Shown piece by piece: positions 31,224-35,792 of a stretch of DNA of 35,792 nucleotides (the first letter of the stretch is position 1; every line of letters begins with the position of its first letter). The stretch comes from a virus. The notes beneath the pieces were generated by a model that was not told the origin of the DNA, ran no database searches, and worked only from the letters and a program-made list of their open reading frames with translations. A program made the position numbers and the translations under genes. The stretch is taken from IMG/VR virus record IMGVR_UViG_3300019888_000013, positions 1 through 35,792 of that record; one strand, given 5' to 3'.

Positions 31224-31811
31224 CTAGGAATTAGACTTCCCAATGACTCGCTCGAGCCAATCTCGACCGCACAATTCCATGATCCGTTTGATCATCGGCT
31301 CGATCTCGCGCCGGAAAATTTCGAGCGAGAAATTCTCGACGTGTCCGCTCCGCAATTGCCGGTCGTATTTTGAAAACTGGTTTACAAAGGTCAGATGATG
31401 CGGGCCGGGATTGATTTCCGCGTCGTTCGCCAGCTCGAGCCGTTCCTTCGCCGGGATGTAGCCCCAGAGAAACTTGCGCACCGTTTCAATCTCAAATCCG
31501 TGGAATTCCACGGATTTGCAGCGTGAAGCTGCACCCAGTTGTTTCCATCCCTCGTTGCCGTTGAAAAACGCCATGCACCGCTGAGCGTTGCGTTCGCCGA
31601 GCTCGGGCCAGTTGCCGCCCAGCCAAAACAGCCATTTCCCGTGGCCGATCTCTTCTTTCAGATCACAAAGGATCCGGCCAAGTTTCCACGCCCGCACCAG
31701 CATCTCGTCCCGCGTCTGGAAGAGCGATTTTTCGTCCTTCAAAATCTCGGCGTAAATCGCTTTCGCCTGCTTCAATTTTTCGTTCGTTGTTGTTTCGAGT
31801 GTTGCTTTCAT
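31224..31811 (-). CDS. DUF3102-family protein, 195 aa
   Basis: The ATG lies 2 nt after the previous stop; the 84 upstream in-frame codons lie inside that gene and are rejected. Residues 15-95 match DUF3102: an alpha-helix with RAWKLGRILCDLKEEIGHGK, then WLFWLGGNWPELGERNAQRC. This is the pattern of ParB/KorB-like helical phage proteins with HGxW and SxRxAQRxM. The C-terminal half is helical and unassigned. It may bind DNA near the packaging genes. Confidence 0.7.
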   Translation of the reverse strand: MKATLETTTNEKLKQAKAIYAEILKDEKSLFQTRDEMLVRAWKLGRILCDLKEEIGHGKWLFWLGGNWPELGERNAQRCMAFFNGNEGWKQLGAASRCKSVEFHGFEIETVRKFLWGYIPAKERLELANDAEINPGPHHLTFVNQFSKYDRQLRSGHVENFSLEIFRREIEPMIKRIMELCGRDWLERVIGKSNS

Positions 31812-31813
31812 AA

Positions 31814-32734
31814 TTAGTTGATAGCCAGCTGAGATTCTCTGCACCGCGTCCTCGTGATGTCGCCGCGCATGGCGCGCGCTTTGATCCCTGAGTAAGTGTC
31901 GCGCAGGCAGTTCGCCAGCTTGTCCTTTGCCTGCCGAGTCTTGTTCGAAATTCGGCCGAGCGCTGCTAGGGTATTTTCGCCAATCAAGTCTGGCCGGAGC
32001 ACGTAAAACAGAACCATGATCCGTTCCCCCAGCTCGGACACCTTGTCGCCGCGCCGGAGCCATTCCAAAACGGGGCCGAACAGGCGACCGCTCAATTCAA
32101 TCGCGCTCAGGCCGCTTCCGGACATTTGGTTCGCGACCAAAAAGAACTTCTCCAGTTCCTTGTCGATCTTAAGGCCGTGACGAAGATCGTGCCGCATCAT
32201 TGAGATCACAATCGACGAGCGCAATCCTTTCCCGACCAGACCGTCGCCGTCGATACACCAGCGCATTGACGCCTCAAACGTCGCCGTCGCGACCTTAATT
32301 TCCTCGTAACTGATCCCGTCCAGTTCCGCTCCGCTGTTCAGCGACGGTTCGATGTGCTCGACCGGATGATCGGTCACGCTCGCTTGCGGCAAATCCGCCG
32401 GATCGCAGAAATCCAGCGAGTCCTCGCCGCCCAGGCTGGCCCGTCTTCCAGCGTGCGCCCCGTTGCTCGGAATCGATTTCCCGAACTCTTTCGAGAACCT
32501 TCTGCCGTCCTCAGTCGTGAAAAACTTAGTGTAAGCCTGGCGAAGTTGCCGTTCCCTGGTCTGCTCATTAGCTTGAGCGCACGATTCCGCCAGAAACGCG
32601 AGCTTCCTCGAGATGGTCGCAGCCTGTTTCCCGAACGCGCCTTTGGTTTTCGGATTTACAGCCCGAAGAAACGAGAGCGATTTCTGCGGAATCGGATTGA
32701 TCCCGTTTCGAATAAGAGCCTCTAGCGATTTCAA
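31814..32734 (-). CDS. Hypothetical packaging-module protein, 306 aa
   Basis: 306 residues from TTG; CTGACG lies 13 nt upstream, which supports this unusual start. Helical throughout, with AAATISRKLAFLAESCAQAN-like basic N-terminal helices, an acidic middle (LGGEDSLDFCDPADLP) and a C-terminal half containing GLRSSIVISMMRHDLRHGLK and ERIMVLFYVLRPDLIGENTL. No domain recognised. It sits between the large terminase and DUF3102 genes. Confidence 0.6.
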   Translation of the reverse strand: MKSLEALIRNGINPIPQKSLSFLRAVNPKTKGAFGKQAATISRKLAFLAESCAQANEQTRERQLRQAYTKFFTTEDGRRFSKEFGKSIPSNGAHAGRRASLGGEDSLDFCDPADLPQASVTDHPVEHIEPSLNSGAELDGISYEEIKVATATFEASMRWCIDGDGLVGKGLRSSIVISMMRHDLRHGLKIDKELEKFFLVANQMSGSGLSAIELSGRLFGPVLEWLRRGDKVSELGERIMVLFYVLRPDLIGENTLAALGRISNKTRQAKDKLANCLRDTYSGIKARAMRGDITRTRCRESQLAIN

Positions 32735-33047
32735 GGAGCCGATATGCCGTCAGCAGGCATGTCAGCCTGCCAATGTTGGCCCCGAAGAGATAGCGTGCGC
32801 ATGTCCGAAAACTGGTCTCGCTGCAGCGAGACCGAATTTCTACAGTTCTGGGGGATTGAACAGGTCGCTTCGATTTGAAAGCGCAAGCTATTCGTCATTT
32901 TCTTAACATTGCAAGTAATTATAGATAGTGGAAACGTAAAAAGAGGGAGCAAGCCCGGATCACGCCCGGCAGTTTTGCGAGGTCTTACTGAAGGTCGAGC
33001 TTGCTCCGCATGTGTCGAAACAACTAATAATTTGAGGAGTCAATTCT
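32735..33047. other. Intergenic region with inverted repeats after the large terminase
   Basis: I see no convincing gene. It holds GCAGGC-N6-GCCTGC (32753-32770), the 20-bp palindrome at 32814, an AT-rich stretch near 32897-32945 and a long-range repeat GGAGCAAGC/GCTTGCTCC (32946-32954 and 32999-33007). These could be terminators, processing sites or a packaging-related structure. Confidence 0.5.
32814..32833. terminator. Perfect 20-bp palindrome
   Basis: GGTCTCGCTG followed by its exact reverse complement. As RNA it forms a stem with a tight TGCA loop. On the minus strand it is followed by AGTTTTC, so it may be a weak terminator after the large terminase gene; as DNA it could bind a dimeric protein. 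Confidence 0.5.
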
Positions 33048-35051
33048 CTACCAGCCGCGCACGAATCCACCTGGCCGCGGGAACTGCCGAGCTCTCCGAA
33101 CAAATGAACGCTTGGAAGACGCCGCGCCTGCGGATCGAACGGTCGGCGCGGCTTTACCTGATCGGGTTTGCTCCTCCGTTGTTGTTTGGTTCGTAGGCTG
33201 GCATGAGGCATCACCGCCTTTCACTTTCAGTTCTTCGCTCAGCTTCGCATAATTCGGTTTCACAATCCGTTCAATCGCCATTGTTCCGACGCGGCCGTCG
33301 AGCGCTTCGTTCCGAATTCCGTCGTCGCAACTGAATGCTCGATAAAATTTTCCGTCGCCGGCGCGCTTCATCTCCGAGTCTTCCGCGACCAGCATGGCGA
33401 AATATTGCTCGCTGAACTGTCCGATCTTCGGGAAATGGCAGTAGCCGTTCGCGGCCTCGTTATCCAATTCGAGCCGCTGATAGATGATGTCCTTCGCTTC
33501 GTTAGTTCCGATCTCCCATACTTTCGCCGGCGGATTGCCTTCCCGCTTGGGCCGCCGACCAATCAACGGTTTGCTTAGTGTCGTCGCACCGCGGGCCGCG
33601 AAGATTTTTTTCGACGCGCGAGGACGGGTAAAAGCGAAAACGTTATCCGGTTTGTATCCGCAATCGATGAGACCACCCATCGGACGGGAATATTGGCCTG
33701 ACGCATGAGGGTAAGAAACTTGAGAGAGAAAACGGTCCAGCTCAGCCCAGCAACCTTGATCGGGCGGCGCGAGCGGCGTGCCTTTGATGATTTGATAATC
33801 GATTCCCCAGGTTTGATTCTTGAGGCCGTAGCCATCAATGAATAACTCCAGTCGGTCGCCTTGCACGTCCACGAAAAAGAAAATCGCCAAGACGCCGGCT
33901 GGAAGCATCTTCGCCGGTTCGTATTCTTCCCTCCGCAAGAAAAGCTCAGTGTGCTCTGGCTTGTGCTCGAACTCGGCCTCGTAGGTTTCGGCGTCGACAG
34001 TGTTCACCAGCACGCGCCGCGAGCGCTCCGGGTTGTCGGATTTCTCAACGTCGATCTCTTGTTGCGCCAGCATTTGTAAAAATCCGCCTGGATATTTCTC
34101 GGAGTCCACCGGATGCGGCCAGAGCAACGCGTTCGCCTGAAAACCGGCCTTGCCTTTATAGTTGCGCGTTGCTTTCCACTCGCCCGCGCGCATCATGGCA
34201 TAACGATGCGAATCAGACAGATGCCCTCCGCATCTTGGACATTCGAGTTTCGCATCAGCGGGTCGAGCGACGTCGTATCGAAGCTGCGATCGATGCATCA
34301 CGTAAGGCTCTCCGCCACAGAGCGCACATATTACGCGCCACTGTCGAAAGTCCGTGTCGAGCAGCTTGGCCTCAATTCTACTGCGACGTTTCAAGCTCGG
34401 ATAAGAGCAATAAATCTCGATCGTGTCGGCGAATTCGGACCCGCGCTTTTTGAAAATGGCGAGCTGGTCGCCCTCGTCACTCCCGATTTCGACGATAGCA
34501 TCGATCTCGTCCGCATAGAGGACGCGCGCTTTCATCCTGCGCAGGTCGCCAGGCGCATTCGCCCCGACCATGTCGATCAAACCGCCGGCGAATAACTTGT
34601 GAAGAAGCGTGTTATCCGACCTGCGGCGCCCGGTCCCGTCGCCGACCAGATCGTAAAGCTCTGGCGTCGGCTCGATCAGCGCGCCGGTGAAATCGTCCTT
34701 GCTCCATTTCTTCGCCTGGCCGAGCGTCGGCCACATGCAGCCGATCCGGCAGGCTCGCTGGTGAATCGTCCAGCCCAGGACGTTCAAGACGATCTCGCTT
34801 TTGCCGCCGCGACTGAACCATTGCAAAACAACTTCCTGGTTCCGCGGGTTGAAACATTCCTCGAACGGCTCGCGCTCGTAAGGCGCATAATCGAACCCAA
34901 ACGGCTTCGTCGCCCCGTGCTCGTCCGGCATTCGCCGAACCGCCTCAGCCCACTCGGCCGGCGGCATGACCGACCAGGGCGCGAAATTCCTTTCGCGCAG
35001 CTCGCGAATCCCTGCGCGTAGCGAATCGCGCGCGATAAGATCAATCACCAT
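33048..35051 (-). CDS. Terminase large subunit, GpA family
   Basis: 667 residues, typical for the family. It packages DNA using an ATPase and cuts it with a nuclease. The Walker A-like motif is SRGGKSE (80-86), with a hydrophobic strand before it. Walker B is VLYADEIDA (177-185). A zinc-like knot is formed by C242/C245 and C271/C274. The nuclease domain begins with FFFVDVQGDRLELF, Asp395 being the likely first metal ligand. The start overlaps the small-subunit stop by 7 bp. Confidence 0.93.
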   Translation of the reverse strand: MVIDLIARDSLRAGIRELRERNFAPWSVMPPAEWAEAVRRMPDEHGATKPFGFDYAPYEREPFEECFNPRNQEVVLQWFSRGGKSEIVLNVLGWTIHQRACRIGCMWPTLGQAKKWSKDDFTGALIEPTPELYDLVGDGTGRRRSDNTLLHKLFAGGLIDMVGANAPGDLRRMKARVLYADEIDAIVEIGSDEGDQLAIFKKRGSEFADTIEIYCSYPSLKRRSRIEAKLLDTDFRQWRVICALCGGEPYVMHRSQLRYDVARPADAKLECPRCGGHLSDSHRYAMMRAGEWKATRNYKGKAGFQANALLWPHPVDSEKYPGGFLQMLAQQEIDVEKSDNPERSRRVLVNTVDAETYEAEFEHKPEHTELFLRREEYEPAKMLPAGVLAIFFFVDVQGDRLELFIDGYGLKNQTWGIDYQIIKGTPLAPPDQGCWAELDRFLSQVSYPHASGQYSRPMGGLIDCGYKPDNVFAFTRPRASKKIFAARGATTLSKPLIGRRPKREGNPPAKVWEIGTNEAKDIIYQRLELDNEAANGYCHFPKIGQFSEQYFAMLVAEDSEMKRAGDGKFYRAFSCDDGIRNEALDGRVGTMAIERIVKPNYAKLSEELKVKGGDASCQPTNQTTTEEQTRSGKAAPTVRSAGAASSKRSFVRRARQFPRPGGFVRGW

Positions 35052-35428
35052 GTCTTCGGATCGAGCCGGAGTTTGTCGAGCAGCTCGTTGATTCGATGCG
35101 GCGTGAGCTTTTTGCCCTTTGCTGCTTTCAACGTCGCGGAGATCGATTGAAAACTTTCGTCGATCGCGTCGAGCACAATTGGCCGAGGAATGCGTTGCTT
35201 GCGCAAATCTTCTTCGCGAACCGCGTTGAGCGACGCTTGGCTGAGCGCCTGTTTCGCGCGCGCGGCTTCCAAATTGTCAGCGCAATAAATCAGCGGCAGC
35301 GCTTCGCTCGATTCGTAAAGGTAAGCGCCCTTCTCGCCATCGACGAAATGCAAATCCTCCAGTTGTTTCGTGATGGTGCGTCGATCTCGGCCCGTCAGCT
35401 CCGAAAGCTGATTAATGGACAGCAGCAT
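35045..35428 (-). CDS. Terminase small subunit-like DNA-binding protein
   Basis: 127 residues. The N-terminus (LLSINQLSELTGRDRRTITK) is a helix-turn-helix like that of lambda Nu1. A central helix pair (ARAKQALSQASLNAVREE) and a C-terminal helix (PHRINELLDKLRLDPK) follow. It should recognise the packaging site and assemble with the large subunit, whose gene overlaps it. The ATG has GAAGGAAG upstream as well as a CTGACA box 16 nt away. Confidence 0.8.
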   Translation of the reverse strand: MLLSINQLSELTGRDRRTITKQLEDLHFVDGEKGAYLYESSEALPLIYCADNLEAARAKQALSQASLNAVREEDLRKQRIPRPIVLDAIDESFQSISATLKAAKGKKLTPHRINELLDKLRLDPKTW

Positions 35429-35450
35429 TTGCCGTCTTCCTTCGTGTCAG
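35429..35450 (-). promoter_or_regulatory. TGAC box and Shine-Dalgarno before the packaging genes
   Basis: CTGACA, then GAAGGAAG, then ATG. The box abuts a CAGTGC/GCACTG inverted repeat (35448-35453 and 35466-35471). Being upstream of the first late gene, this region could also hold the late promoter, which I cannot identify. Confidence 0.5.
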
Positions 35451-35792
35451 TGCCTCTCTTGTGGAGCACTGAGCCAACACTTCATCTAGAAAACGACGAG
35501 AGCTGAAACAACCCCGCCTCCGATCAGGGGTTGTGGAAGGACCCGCCGCCGCCAACGAAATCACGATTCGATTGGGAGTTCCTTAGCCATTTGGCGATTG
35601 CTGCAAGGCGATGCACCGCCCGCCACCACGGCTCCGTGTCCGAAACCGCAAAGGCGCTCCTAAGATCCGGATGTGATGAACGTAAAACGGATTCCGGTGA
35701 GCGGCAGTCCGATTGTCGATCTGATTTCCACAAGTCATGTCGAAAAACAAAATCACACTTTGCGAATGCACTGCCGTCGTCTGACGCGATTA
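35451..35792. other. Region without a convincing gene at the right end
   Basis: Only weak minus-strand frames exist, such as 35524-35733 (TTG start, ending GGGGSFHNP) and 35583-35771. Neither has a recognisable product or start signal. ACAACCCC (35508-35515) and GGGGTTGT (35527-35534) form a perfect 8-bp stem. Upstream of the small terminase, this is where a packaging site or late promoter would be expected. Confidence 0.4.

Noticed and set aside
32731-32952. Minus-strand 73-residue frame before the 306-residue gene
   Set aside because: It crosses the palindromes of the gap, has no start signal and shows no protein-like pattern. Its 4-bp overlap with the next gene is probably chance.
8582-35450. 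TTGACA boxes in front of late genes as sigma70 -35 elements
   Set aside because: The start codon is only 13-17 nt away, leaving no room for a -10 box and a start site before the gene. Some boxes are CTGAC or GTGAC.

Overview
The window is almost entirely a tailed-phage genome of the temperate siphovirus type. It has an integrase, early genes, a lysis cassette, tail, capsid and packaging genes, and no recognisable cellular housekeeping gene. The host is not shown directly. The integrase variant (Asn and Thr where His is usual), the long Pro/Thr linker in a secreted protein, the common lack of Shine-Dalgarno sequences in late genes and the DUF6745 gene would fit a soil Verrucomicrobiota or related host. 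That assignment is inference.

Layout. Positions 1-1641 hold the end of one reading frame, a hypothetical gene and the integrase on the minus strand. At 1648-1716 two divergent sigma70-like promoters sit back to back on a 17-bp inverted repeat. They serve the integrase (minus) and a small ribbon-helix-helix regulator (plus). The end of that regulator gene runs through the 3' end of a tRNA gene (1885-1908), a likely attP core. Phage genes lie on both sides of it, which suggests the unintegrated form of the genome. Positions 2011-6330 are a plus-strand early operon of small, often 4-bp-overlapping genes. It includes membrane peptides, two winged-helix proteins and a DUF6745 protein with 35 tandem four-residue repeats.

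From 6351 to 35428 nearly everything is on the minus strand and is read from right to left. The order is small terminase, GpA-type large terminase, accessory genes (one DUF3102), lambda-type portal, surface proteins (one DUF2341/LamG), a repeat protein, and a single protein fusing prohead protease, a DUF6582-like domain and the HK97-type capsid. Then come capsid-associated genes, a secreted PASTA protein, a glycosyltransferase-methyltransferase fusion, head-tail and tail genes, a second glycosyltransferase, the tape measure, tail-tip proteins, and a lysis cassette (one-piece spanin, holin-like protein, GH75-family hydrolase). One late gene (11985-12338) is inverted. It is a diverged, equal-length paralogue of the minus-strand gene at 17936-18289.

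The most unusual signal is a recurring element in front of late genes. An NTGAC box lies 13-17 nt before the start codon in 17 genes, and in many of them a small GC-rich inverted repeat ends at the start codon, usually with no Shine-Dalgarno sequence. It is nearly absent from the early operon. It looks like a late-gene-specific initiation or regulatory signal that standard annotation would miss.
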